Source: Azoarcus sp. KH32C (GTDB lineage: Bacteria; Pseudomonadota; Gammaproteobacteria; Burkholderiales; Rhodocyclaceae). From it: a stretch of 64,000 nt of DNA. The notes under the pieces are model-generated. The model did not search any database and was not told where the DNA came from. It saw nothing but the letters and a program-made list of their open reading frames with translations. Position numbers and translations under genes: made by a program. Location: positions 2,294,001 through 2,358,000 of the forward strand of contig NC_020516.1 in assembly GCF_000349945.1 (NCBI RefSeq), written 5' to 3'. This document shows, one piece after another, positions 31,990 to 39,687 of this stretch (positions are counted from its first letter, which is position 1; each line of letters begins with the position of its first letter).

Positions 31990-32442
31990 ATGAAGAATTT
32001 GAATGCGGCAGCTTTGCTGTCGCTCGCCGTCGCGTTTCCCGCGCTGGCAGACGTGAAGATCGAAGAACCCTGGGTGCGCGCCACGGTGCCGCAGCAGAAG
32101 GTGACCGGCGCTTTCATGCGTATCACCGCGTCACAGGATTCGCGCCTTGTCTCGATTCAGACGACCGTCTCGGACAAGGTCGAGATACACGAGATGGTGC
32201 AAGAAGCGGACGTGATGAAGATGCGTCCAGTCGCGTCGATCCCGCTGCCAGCGGGCAAAGCCATCGAGCTGAAGCCGGGCGGCTACCACGCGATGCTGTT
32301 CGATCTCAAGCGCGCGCTCCCTGAAGGCGACTCGGTGCCGCTGAAGGTGACGGTCGAGGGCAAGGACGGTCGCCGCGAGACCATCGAGATTGCCGCGCCC
32401 GTGCGGCCCCTGCACGCGATGGGGGGCGGGCATGTGCACTGA
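31990..32442 (+). CDS. Periplasmic copper chaperone PCu(A)C
   Basis: The 150-residue protein has a signal peptide ending near PALA/DVKIEE. It carries the full copper(I) motif H-x10-M-x21-H-x-M: His67, Met78, His100 and Met102. PCu(A)C proteins deliver copper to cytochrome oxidase CuA/CuB sites and are linked to nitrous-oxide reductase assembly. The C-terminus MGGGHVH adds further metal ligands. A strong AAGGAG lies 8 bp before the start. Its stop overlaps the start of the TonB receptor gene. Confidence 0.95.
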   Translation: MKNLNAAALLSLAVAFPALADVKIEEPWVRATVPQQKVTGAFMRITASQDSRLVSIQTTVSDKVEIHEMVQEADVMKMRPVASIPLPAGKAIELKPGGYHAMLFDLKRALPEGDSVPLKVTVEGKDGRRETIEIAAPVRPLHAMGGGHVH

Positions 32443-34537
32443 TGCGATGCGCACGGTTGTTGCGGTCTCATGCGCCTGCGTCGCGGGCAGCGGCATCGCC
32501 GCGGACGCCGACACGATACTTGGTCAGGTCACCGTGACCGCGACGCGCGAGGAGACGCGGCTCGTCGAAACCCCGGCCTCCGTCGGCGTCGTCAAGGCCG
32601 CGGAAATCGCTGCCGACAAGCCCTCCCATCCGGCGCAGATCATGAGCCAGATCCCGGGCGCGGCGGTCGCCGTGACGAACGGCGAGGGGCACACGACGGC
32701 CATCCGTCAGCCCTTCTCGACCGCTCCCGTCTACCTCTTCCTTGAGGACGGTGTTCCGTCGCGCTCGACCGGCTTCTTCAACCACAACGCGCTGTATGAG
32801 ATCAACATTCCGCAGGCCGGTGGCATCGAAGTCAATCGGGGCCCGTCGTCGGCCCTGTACGGCTCGGACGCGATCGGCGGTGTCGTCAACGTAATGACGC
32901 GGACGCCCCCGACGAAACCCGAGGCGGGCGGGTCGGTCGAGGTCGGCGAGCACGGCTGGCGTCGGGCATTGCTGAGCGGCGGCAACGGCTACGAGAACGG
33001 CGGTTTCCGAGCCGACCTCAATCTCACCTCGACCGAAGGCTGGCGCGACAATACCGGCTACGATCGCAAGAGTGGCACCGTCCGCTGGGATCACTTCATC
33101 GGCGACAGCACGGTGCTGAAGACCGTGATCGGCTTCTCCGAGATCGACCAGGATACGGGCGCCAACTCGCCGCTGGTACGCTCGGACTACCGTGACGATC
33201 CGACGAAAAACTACTTGCCGATCGCGTTCCGCAAGGTGCACGCCTTCCGATTGTCCACGAACTATGAGCAGGAAATCGGCAGCTCGCTGGTGTCGGTGAC
33301 CCCGTACTTCCGCGACGACAGCATGGATCTCCTCGCGAGCTATGCGCTGCGCTTCGACCCGAGCCTCGCGGAGACGCGCAACCAGTCCTACGGCCTGATG
33401 GCGAAATGGCGGCAGGACTTCGCGCCGTTGCGTGCGCGCCTGATCGCCGGCGTCGATCTCGATCTCAGCCCCGGCGCGCGGCGCGAGAACCGTATCGACG
33501 CGACGACGCGCGGATCGGGCGCGAGCCAGGAGTTCATCGACTACACGGTCGGGCCGCGCATCTACGATTACGACGTCGAATATCGCGGCATTTCGCCCTA
33601 CGTTCATGGCGAGATCTCGCCGACCGAGCGCCTGCGTCTGACGGCCGGTCTGCGCTACGACGGCATGCGCTACGAGTTCAACAACCGCTTCAGCGCCGGT
33701 GCAGTCCAGGTCGGCAGCAGCTTCTACGGGCAGGCCGGCGACCAGAGCGTCAGTTTCCATCGCGCGACGCCGAAACTCGGCGCGACGTATGCACTCGACG
33801 ACACCACGCACCTCTTCGCGTCCTACAACCAGGGCTTCCGCGTGCCTTCGGAGTCGCAACTCTTCCGCCCGTCGCGCGCGACGAGCGGGGCGGCCGCCGT
33901 TGCGCTCGCGCAGTCGGCGCTTCAGCTCGAGGCGATCAAGGCCGACCAGTTCGAGCTCGGGCTGCGCGGCGTTGCCGGCGGCGTCTCCTACGACGTCGTT
34001 GCCTACCAGCTCACCAAGCGCGACGACATCGTCAGCCAGCGCGACCCGGTCACGACCCAGACGACCACGACGAACGCCGGCGAGACGCGCCACCGCGGCA
34101 TCGAATTGGGCCTGGGCGCGCCGCTCAGGGGTGACCTGCGCGTCGACGCGGCGATCTCGTACGCGCGACACGAGTATGTCGATTGGAAGACTTCGCAGGG
34201 CGACTTCAGCGGCAAGGAACAGTTGAGCGCGCCGCGCCTGATCGCCAACACGCGCCTGACCTGGATGCCGATGAGCGGTGCACGCGCGCGGCTCGAGTGG
34301 GTCCGCCTCGGCTCCTACTGGCTCGACGACACCAACACCGTGAAGTACGGTGGACACGACCTGTTCAACCTGCGCGGCGATTACGCGCTGAACCGCACGG
34401 TGTCGCTCTTCGGTAGCATCCAGAACCTCACGGACCGCCGCTATGCCGAGAGCGCCCAGCTTTCGACCGGACGCACGCCGGTCTATTCGCCGGGACTGCC
34501 CCGCACCTTGATCGCCGGGGTCGAAGCGAAATGGTAA
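32432..34537 (+). CDS. TonB-dependent outer-membrane receptor (copper-module linked)
   Basis: The 701-residue protein has a signal peptide (cleavage near GSGIA/ADAD), a TonB-box-like VTVTATREE, a plug domain (GGIEVNRGPSSALYGSDAIGG in two parts) and a C-terminal beta-barrel ending in aromatic EAKW. The start at 32432 overlaps the PCu(A)C stop and has a G-rich ribosome site; ATG 32447 gives an equally good signal peptide. Such receptors import metal complexes or cofactors. The context suggests copper, as in NosA/OprC. The sequence alone does not prove the ligand. Confidence 0.9.
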   Translation: MCTDAMRTVVAVSCACVAGSGIAADADTILGQVTVTATREETRLVETPASVGVVKAAEIAADKPSHPAQIMSQIPGAAVAVTNGEGHTTAIRQPFSTAPVYLFLEDGVPSRSTGFFNHNALYEINIPQAGGIEVNRGPSSALYGSDAIGGVVNVMTRTPPTKPEAGGSVEVGEHGWRRALLSGGNGYENGGFRADLNLTSTEGWRDNTGYDRKSGTVRWDHFIGDSTVLKTVIGFSEIDQDTGANSPLVRSDYRDDPTKNYLPIAFRKVHAFRLSTNYEQEIGSSLVSVTPYFRDDSMDLLASYALRFDPSLAETRNQSYGLMAKWRQDFAPLRARLIAGVDLDLSPGARRENRIDATTRGSGASQEFIDYTVGPRIYDYDVEYRGISPYVHGEISPTERLRLTAGLRYDGMRYEFNNRFSAGAVQVGSSFYGQAGDQSVSFHRATPKLGATYALDDTTHLFASYNQGFRVPSESQLFRPSRATSGAAAVALAQSALQLEAIKADQFELGLRGVAGGVSYDVVAYQLTKRDDIVSQRDPVTTQTTTTNAGETRHRGIELGLGAPLRGDLRVDAAISYARHEYVDWKTSQGDFSGKEQLSAPRLIANTRLTWMPMSGARARLEWVRLGSYWLDDTNTVKYGGHDLFNLRGDYALNRTVSLFGSIQNLTDRRYAESAQLSTGRTPVYSPGLPRTLIAGVEAKW

Positions 34538-35721
34538 TTAGCACACGAATTTTTGCGTACGCGGCCGGCTTGCTGGCCTTCGCCTGGACCGTGGGGGCCG
34601 CGGCCCAAACCCACGTCCATGGCAAGGCCGGCGCGCAAACGGCCAAGGTGGAGCTGGGGACCAGTGCCGCATTCGCTTCCGACGGTGCGCTGTACGCCGT
34701 ATCGAAGGACGGTCAGCACGTGCTGCTCCATCGCAGTCTGGATGAGGGCGTGAGCTGGGAGTCGCCGGTCGTCGTCAACGCCGTGCCGGAAGCGATTTCG
34801 GCCGAAGGGGAGCTTCGTCCGAAGCTCGCCTTCGCGCCCGACGGCGGCGTGCTGGTGTCCTGGACGCACCCGCTCGCGAAGCCCTATACCGGCGAGATTC
34901 GTCTCGCCCGCGCAGACGATGGGCGCCACTTTTCGACCCCCGTCACCGTGCATCGCGACCGCCAGGAAATCACCCACCGCTTCGAGACGCTTGCCGTCAC
35001 CGGCAAGGGGCAGGTGCTCGTCGCCTGGATCGACAAGCGCGATCTCGAAACGGCCCAGGCCGCCAAGCGCAGCTACCGCGGTGCGGCGATCTATGCGGCG
35101 CTGTCGGACGACGGCGGGCGGACCTTCCGTCCCGAGTTCAAGTTGGCCGACCATTCCTGCGAGTGCTGCCGCATCGGCATTGCCGACGACGTCGACGGTC
35201 TGCCGCTGGTGCTGTGGCGCCACGTCTTCGAGCCCAACGAGCGCGACCACGCCCTGGTCAAGCTCGGGCCGGACGGTGCGCCCGGCAAGGTGCAGCGCGC
35301 GACCTTCGACCATTGGCGGATCGACGCCTGCCCGCACCATGGCCCTTCGCTCGCGGTGTCATCGAGTGGTGCGCGACACGCCGTGTGGTTCAATGAGAAG
35401 GACGGCGAGGGCAGGGTCTTCTACGGCCGGCTGGAGGACGGAAAGGTCGAGGGACAGCGAACGGTGGGCGGCGAGCGTGCCGCGCATGCGGACATCGCGG
35501 CCAGCGGCAGGCGGATCGCGATCGTGTGGAAGGAATTCGACGGAGTGCGAACACACTTGCGTGCCGAAGTGTCCGACGACGATGGTGCGACCTTCCACGC
35601 CGTGGCGCTCGCGAGCACCGAAGGTGCATCGGATCAGCCGCGAGTGATCCGCCGGGGCGACGATCTGCTCGCGTTCTGGCGCACCGACAAGGAAGGTATG
35701 AAGGGGTACTGGCTGAAATGA
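34531..35721 (+). CDS. Secreted BNR-repeat (sialidase-like) propeller with Cys/His clusters
   Basis: The 396-residue product has a signal peptide ending near GAAA/QTHVHGK. Several Asp-box-like turns (DEGVSWES, DDGRHFS, DDGGRTFR, DDDGATFH) indicate a sialidase-type beta-propeller. Sialidase catalytic residues are not evident. Instead there are clusters that look metal-binding: SCECCR (Cys210, 212, 213), ACPHHG (Cys267, His269, His270) and an N-terminal HVH. It overlaps the TonB receptor gene by 7 bp and the thioredoxin-like gene by ATGA. A copper-handling role is inferred from motif and context; automatic annotation as exo-alpha-sialidase would be misleading. Confidence 0.8.
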   Translation: MVISTRIFAYAAGLLAFAWTVGAAAQTHVHGKAGAQTAKVELGTSAAFASDGALYAVSKDGQHVLLHRSLDEGVSWESPVVVNAVPEAISAEGELRPKLAFAPDGGVLVSWTHPLAKPYTGEIRLARADDGRHFSTPVTVHRDRQEITHRFETLAVTGKGQVLVAWIDKRDLETAQAAKRSYRGAAIYAALSDDGGRTFRPEFKLADHSCECCRIGIADDVDGLPLVLWRHVFEPNERDHALVKLGPDGAPGKVQRATFDHWRIDACPHHGPSLAVSSSGARHAVWFNEKDGEGRVFYGRLEDGKVEGQRTVGGERAAHADIAASGRRIAIVWKEFDGVRTHLRAEVSDDDGATFHAVALASTEGASDQPRVIRRGDDLLAFWRTDKEGMKGYWLK

Positions 35722-36191
35722 AGCGAATGAAAATTTTGCTGGCAACGCTGCTGTGCGCCAGCGCCGCGGTGTGCGCGGCGGAGCGTTTCGTGCCGCTCGA
35801 TCGGGCGGCTGCCGCGCGGGTGGTCGATCCGGCGCATTACACCAAGCCGACGATCGTCGCGCTGTGGTCGTCCGAATGTGTGCATTGCAAGACGAACCTG
35901 AAGCTCTTCAGCGAGATGGCGAAAGCCAATCCCCAGCTGAAAGTGATTACGGTCGCGACGGAACCGGTGCAAGAGGGCCTTGCGGCGCCACTCGATCGGT
36001 TCGCGGTGCCGGGCGAGCGTTTCGCGTACGGTTCCGACATGCCCGAGGCGCTGGCGTTCGCGCTGGACGAGAAGTGGCGGGGTGAATTGCCGCGGACACT
36101 CTTCTTTGACGGACGCGGCGGCAAGGTCGCACTGTCCGGGGTGATTCCCGAGGCGACCGTCCGCAGTTCGCTGGGGCTCGCGGTGCGCTGA
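35718..36191 (+). CDS. Periplasmic thioredoxin-like (TlpA/ResA type) protein
   Basis: The 157-residue protein has a signal peptide (MKRMKILLATLLCASAAVCA) and a thioredoxin fold with the active-site CVHC in SSECVHCKTN near residue 54. It is probably a periplasmic disulfide reductase. In this operon it could keep Cys ligands of the propeller, or of copper-site proteins, reduced for metallation. It is the last gene of the copper module and overlaps the propeller gene by ATGA. It is convergent with the ETF-QO gene with a 21-bp gap. Confidence 0.88.
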   Translation: MKRMKILLATLLCASAAVCAAERFVPLDRAAAARVVDPAHYTKPTIVALWSSECVHCKTNLKLFSEMAKANPQLKVITVATEPVQEGLAAPLDRFAVPGERFAYGSDMPEALAFALDEKWRGELPRTLFFDGRGGKVALSGVIPEATVRSSLGLAVR

Positions 36192-36212
36192 ACGCGCCGC
36201 GAGCCGTCGCTC

Positions 36213-37850
36213 TTACATGCCCTGGTAGATCGGCCCTTCGCCGCCCTGCGGCACGACCCAGTTGATGTTCTGGGTCGGATCCTTGATGTCGCAGGTCTTG
36301 CAGTGCACGCAGTTCTGCGCGTTGATCTGCAGGCGCGGGCCGGCCTCCTCGCGCACGATCTCGTACACGCCGGCCGGGCAGTAGCGCTGCTCGGGCGCGT
36401 CGTACTTCGCGAGGTTCACCGCAATCGGCACCGACGGATTCTTCAGCTGCAGATGGCAGGGCTGGTCTTCCTCGTGGTTAGTGTTCGACAGGAACACCGA
36501 GGAGAGCCGGTCGAAGGAGAGCACGCCATCGGGCTTCGGGTAGTCGATCTTCGGGCACTCCGACGCGAGCTTCAGCTTGTCGTGGTCCGAGCTGTTGTGC
36601 AGCGTCCACGGCGCCTTGCCGCCAAAGAGCTTCTGGTCGATGCCGAAGAGGAACGAACCCATCCACAGGCCCTTCTTCATGTAGGGCTTGAAGTTGCGCG
36701 TCTTGTAGAGCTCGTCGAAGAGCCAGCTTTGGCGGAAGGCTTCCGGGAAGGCGCTGAGCTCGTCGCGGCTGCGCTCGGCGCCGAGCGCGTCGAAGGCGGT
36801 TTCAGCGGCGAGCATGCCGCTCTTGATCGCGGCATGGCTGCCCTTGATGCGTGCGGCGTTGAGGAAGCCCGCGTCGTCCCCGATCAGCGCGCCGCCCGGG
36901 AACACGAGCTTCGGCTGGCTCTGCAGGCCGCCGGCCGCAATCGCGCGCGCGCCGTAAGCGAGGCGCTTGCCGCCTTCGAGGAACTGGCGGATCTCGGGGT
37001 GCGTCTTGTAGCGCTGGAATTCCTCGAAAGGTGACAGGTGCGGGTTCGTGTAGTTGAGGCCGACGACGTAGCCGACCGACACGAGGTTGTCTTCGAGGTG
37101 ATAGACGAAGCCGCCGCCGTAGGTGTCCGAAGGCAGCGGCCAGCCGGCGGTATGCACGACGAGCCCCTTCTGGTGGCGCTCGGCCGGCACTTCCCACAGC
37201 TCCTTGAGGCCGATGCCGTAGGTCTGCGGATCGACGCCGTCACGCAGCTTGAACTTGGCCTCGAGCTGCTTGCCGAGATGCCCGCGGCAGCCTTCGGCGA
37301 AGAGCGTGTACTTCGCGTGCAGCTCCATCCCCGGCTGGTAGGCGGGGCCGTGTTCGCCCTCGCGCGTGACCCCCATGTCGCCGGTTGCGACGCCCTTCAC
37401 GGCGCCGTTCTCGTCGTAGAGGATCTCCGCGCCCGCGAAGCCCGGATAGACCTCGACGCCCATCGCCTCGGCCTGCTCGCCGAGCCACTTCGCGACGTTG
37501 CCGAGGCGCACGATGTAGTTGCCGTGGTTCAGGAAACAGTCCGGCAACAGGTTGTTCGGCACCTTGCGCCCGCCCGTCTCATTGAGGAAGATCACGCGGT
37601 CTTCGGTGACCTCGGTGTTGAGCGGCGCGCCCAGCTCCTTCCAGTTGGGGAAGAGCTCGGTAATCGCGCGCGGATCCATCACCGCGCCGGAGAGGATGTG
37701 CGCACCGATTTCGGCGGCCTTCTCGATCAGGCATACGGACAGGTCCGTGCCTTTCTCGTTGGCCAGTTGCTTCAACCGGATCGCCGCCGCCAGCCCCGCA
37801 GGGCCGCCGCCGACGATCAGGACATCGAATTCCATCGATTCGCGTTCCAT
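36213..37850 (-). CDS. Electron transfer flavoprotein-ubiquinone oxidoreductase
   Basis: The 545-residue enzyme (family about 550) passes electrons from ETF, reduced by acyl-CoA dehydrogenases, to ubiquinone. The N-terminal FAD site is LIVGGGPAGLAAAIRL. The C-terminal ferredoxin-like part carries the 4Fe-4S ligands in NCVHCKTCDIKDP, with the usual INWVVPQGGEGP close. The start at 37850 is backed by GGAG 6 bp upstream. A perfect 20-bp palindrome lies about 105 bp upstream, between it and the divergent thioesterase. Confidence 0.97.
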   Translation of the reverse strand: MERESMEFDVLIVGGGPAGLAAAIRLKQLANEKGTDLSVCLIEKAAEIGAHILSGAVMDPRAITELFPNWKELGAPLNTEVTEDRVIFLNETGGRKVPNNLLPDCFLNHGNYIVRLGNVAKWLGEQAEAMGVEVYPGFAGAEILYDENGAVKGVATGDMGVTREGEHGPAYQPGMELHAKYTLFAEGCRGHLGKQLEAKFKLRDGVDPQTYGIGLKELWEVPAERHQKGLVVHTAGWPLPSDTYGGGFVYHLEDNLVSVGYVVGLNYTNPHLSPFEEFQRYKTHPEIRQFLEGGKRLAYGARAIAAGGLQSQPKLVFPGGALIGDDAGFLNAARIKGSHAAIKSGMLAAETAFDALGAERSRDELSAFPEAFRQSWLFDELYKTRNFKPYMKKGLWMGSFLFGIDQKLFGGKAPWTLHNSSDHDKLKLASECPKIDYPKPDGVLSFDRLSSVFLSNTNHEEDQPCHLQLKNPSVPIAVNLAKYDAPEQRYCPAGVYEIVREEAGPRLQINAQNCVHCKTCDIKDPTQNINWVVPQGGEGPIYQGM

Positions 37851-37954
37851 CCTATTCTCCGTTCATGTGCGAAGGTAGGGCTGTCCGGGAGGACATCGTC
37901 TCCTGCGCATCGCCTTGATTTGTCTTATGAGGTGAGTGTTCGTCGGTGTGGCTG

Positions 37955-37974
37955 AACATACGGATCCGTATGTT
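37955..37974. promoter_or_regulatory. Perfect 20-bp palindromic operator (ATACGG-N2-CCGTAT class)
   Basis: AACATACGGATCCGTATGTT is perfectly symmetric over 20 bp. It lies 38 bp before the thioesterase start and 104 bp before the divergent ETF-QO start. The core ATACGGATCCGTAT differs only in its two central bases from the consensus of the other two sites (22749 and 61723). The rest of the 162-bp gap holds no clear promoter hexamers. Confidence 0.7.
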
Positions 37975-38012
37975 ACATTAGCCTCGCCAAGGAACCAATA
38001 TGGGCCGACATT

Positions 38013-38417
38013 ATGAAAGAAGATCGCAAGTTGTTGCTGACGACGAAGATCCCCGTGCGCTGGGGAGACATGGATTTCTACGGCCATGTGAACAACACGG
38101 TCTATTTCCGCTTCTTCGAGCAGGCGCGGGTGGAGTGGATCGAGGCGATGCGTTTTCCCGTCGATCCCAACGCGGGCAGCGGCCCCGTCGTCATCAATGC
38201 GAGCTGCACCTTCCTGATTCCCGTCAATTATCCCGCCACCGTCATCGTGAAGCTTTACGCCGGTGAGCCCGGCCGCAGTAGCGTGATGACCTGGTACGAG
38301 CTCTTGGTCGAAGGCGACGATCGCCTCTACGCAGACGGGGCGGCGAAAGTGGTCTGGATGGACATGAAGAGCGGGAAATCCGTGCCCTTGCCCGACGCGC
38401 TCAGGGAGATGCTATAG
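38013..38417 (+). CDS. Hotdog-fold acyl-CoA thioesterase (4HBT family)
   Basis: The 134-residue protein shows the 4-hydroxybenzoyl-CoA thioesterase-type signature RWGDMDFYGHVNNTVYF, with the catalytic Asp20 region and the long central helix FFEQARVEWIEAM. Such enzymes hydrolyse acyl-CoA to acid and CoA. It is divergent from ETF-QO and shares a palindromic operator with it, so a role in acyl-CoA catabolism is likely. The chain-length preference is unknown. Confidence 0.93.
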   Translation: MKEDRKLLLTTKIPVRWGDMDFYGHVNNTVYFRFFEQARVEWIEAMRFPVDPNAGSGPVVINASCTFLIPVNYPATVIVKLYAGEPGRSSVMTWYELLVEGDDRLYADGAAKVVWMDMKSGKSVPLPDALREML

Positions 38418-38445
38418 CAGGCACGCAGGGAGCGAGCGGTCGCTG

Positions 38446-39558
38446 TCATTCGGCCGCCTGGGTGGCGGGGTCGTCGAGCGTTTCCCATGCCCGCGGCTGC
38501 GGATGCCAGGTGTCGACATAGGCTGCGGCTTTGTCGCCCTTGCGTCGTACAAGGCAGGTCCCGGGAGCGCCGAAGCTGTTAGCGACGATCCAGCCGTGCA
38601 GGCTCGTGCCGACATAGCGATGCGCGCCGGCGAGCAGGGCGCAGATGTCGAAGACGTGGGTCGACCCGAACACGGCAACCGGGACGTCGGCGGCTAGCGC
38701 CCGAAGGTGCCGCGCCAGCCGCTCCAGAGTTTCGAGGTCGTCGTGCCATGGCGCGGTGCCGGCGCGGAACAAGACGATGGAGCAATCCTCCCGCCGTGCG
38801 GCGGTCGCAACCCTGCTTGCGACCCGGGCCAGTGTCGCGTCGTCGCCCCAATGGGCGGCGATCTGCACGGCGATCCAACGCGGGAGTCGGCCGCCTGGCG
38901 CTACCAGTGCTTCGAGCGGCAGGCGTTCCGTGATCTGCCCGCCGAAGAGCCGTGCCGACTCGCTCGCGGGGTCGTGGACGAGCGGCGCGCGGATGCCATG
39001 GCGCGACAAGGCTGCCTGGGTGACGGCGTCCCTGACCGTGACATGCTGCGCTGCGGTCAGTGCCCGAATGGCTTCTCGACGTGTGGCCGCGGAGAGCGCT
39101 TCGAACCGAACGCCGCCCACCGCACGAAACTCCACTGTCCAGCCCGTGGGTAACTCGTCTTGGTTGAGGACGTAGGGCAGGGAATGGGTGTCTTGAAGGG
39201 TGTTGCGTGCCCAGTCCTTTCTCGCGGTCTCGTTCCGGTCGTGGAGATGGATCGCTTTTGCTGCGATCGCTGGCGTCTGGAGCATCACAGCCGCCTCCCA
39301 TGCCGTCGTCGTCAGGATTTCGCCGCCGACGACCACGAGCTCGGCCGGCTCCGTACGGTGTCGGGCAATCGCTTCCGAAATCGGAATGACGTGATGACCT
39401 CCGTCCGGACGCAGGTCGCGTTCCACGAGACCGGTGAAGACGGGCTCGCGCGGGTCCGCGGCCGCAGCGCAATGGGCGAGCAGCAGGTCGCCGAAGTTGT
39501 GCCGGTCGAAGGCGCCGAACAGGATCAGGCGGGGAGCCTCGGGGCGCGCGCTCTTCAT
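38446..39558 (-). CDS. Polysaccharide pyruvyl transferase family protein
   Basis: The 370-residue protein opens with ILFGAFDRHNFGDLLLAH, matching the N-terminal FGD motif of the PS_pyruv_trans/CsaB family. It ends with the family-typical YVGTSLHGWIVANSFGAP. These enzymes add pyruvyl ketals to sugars or are related glycan enzymes. No polysaccharide cluster surrounds it, so it is an orphan here and the acceptor is unknown. It is divergent from pyrG with a 129-bp gap. Confidence 0.85.
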   Translation of the reverse strand: MKSARPEAPRLILFGAFDRHNFGDLLLAHCAAAADPREPVFTGLVERDLRPDGGHHVIPISEAIARHRTEPAELVVVGGEILTTTAWEAAVMLQTPAIAAKAIHLHDRNETARKDWARNTLQDTHSLPYVLNQDELPTGWTVEFRAVGGVRFEALSAATRREAIRALTAAQHVTVRDAVTQAALSRHGIRAPLVHDPASESARLFGGQITERLPLEALVAPGGRLPRWIAVQIAAHWGDDATLARVASRVATAARREDCSIVLFRAGTAPWHDDLETLERLARHLRALAADVPVAVFGSTHVFDICALLAGAHRYVGTSLHGWIVANSFGAPGTCLVRRKGDKAAAYVDTWHPQPRAWETLDDPATQAAE

Positions 39559-39656
39559 TGGAATCAGGCCCTTGGCCCCCGTGGCCCGGCTCCCCAGGCG
39601 GCGCGCATTCGTGCATCACGGTAGTGCATCGCTTCCGGATGGGGGGTAGTTTCGGT

Positions 39657-39662
39657 TATCAT
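39657..39662 (+). promoter_or_regulatory. Candidate -10 element of pyrG
   Basis: TATCAT lies 25 bp before the pyrG start, with TTCCGG (39633-39638) at 18-bp spacing as a poor -35. The assignment is tentative. Confidence 0.3.
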
Positions 39663-39687
39663 CGCGCTTTCCCGCAGCAGCTTTCCC

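Noticed and set aside
34531..35721. A true exo-alpha-sialidase
   Set aside because: Asp-box turns are present, but the Arg triad, Tyr/Glu pair and sialic-acid genes are not evident, and the context is copper handling.
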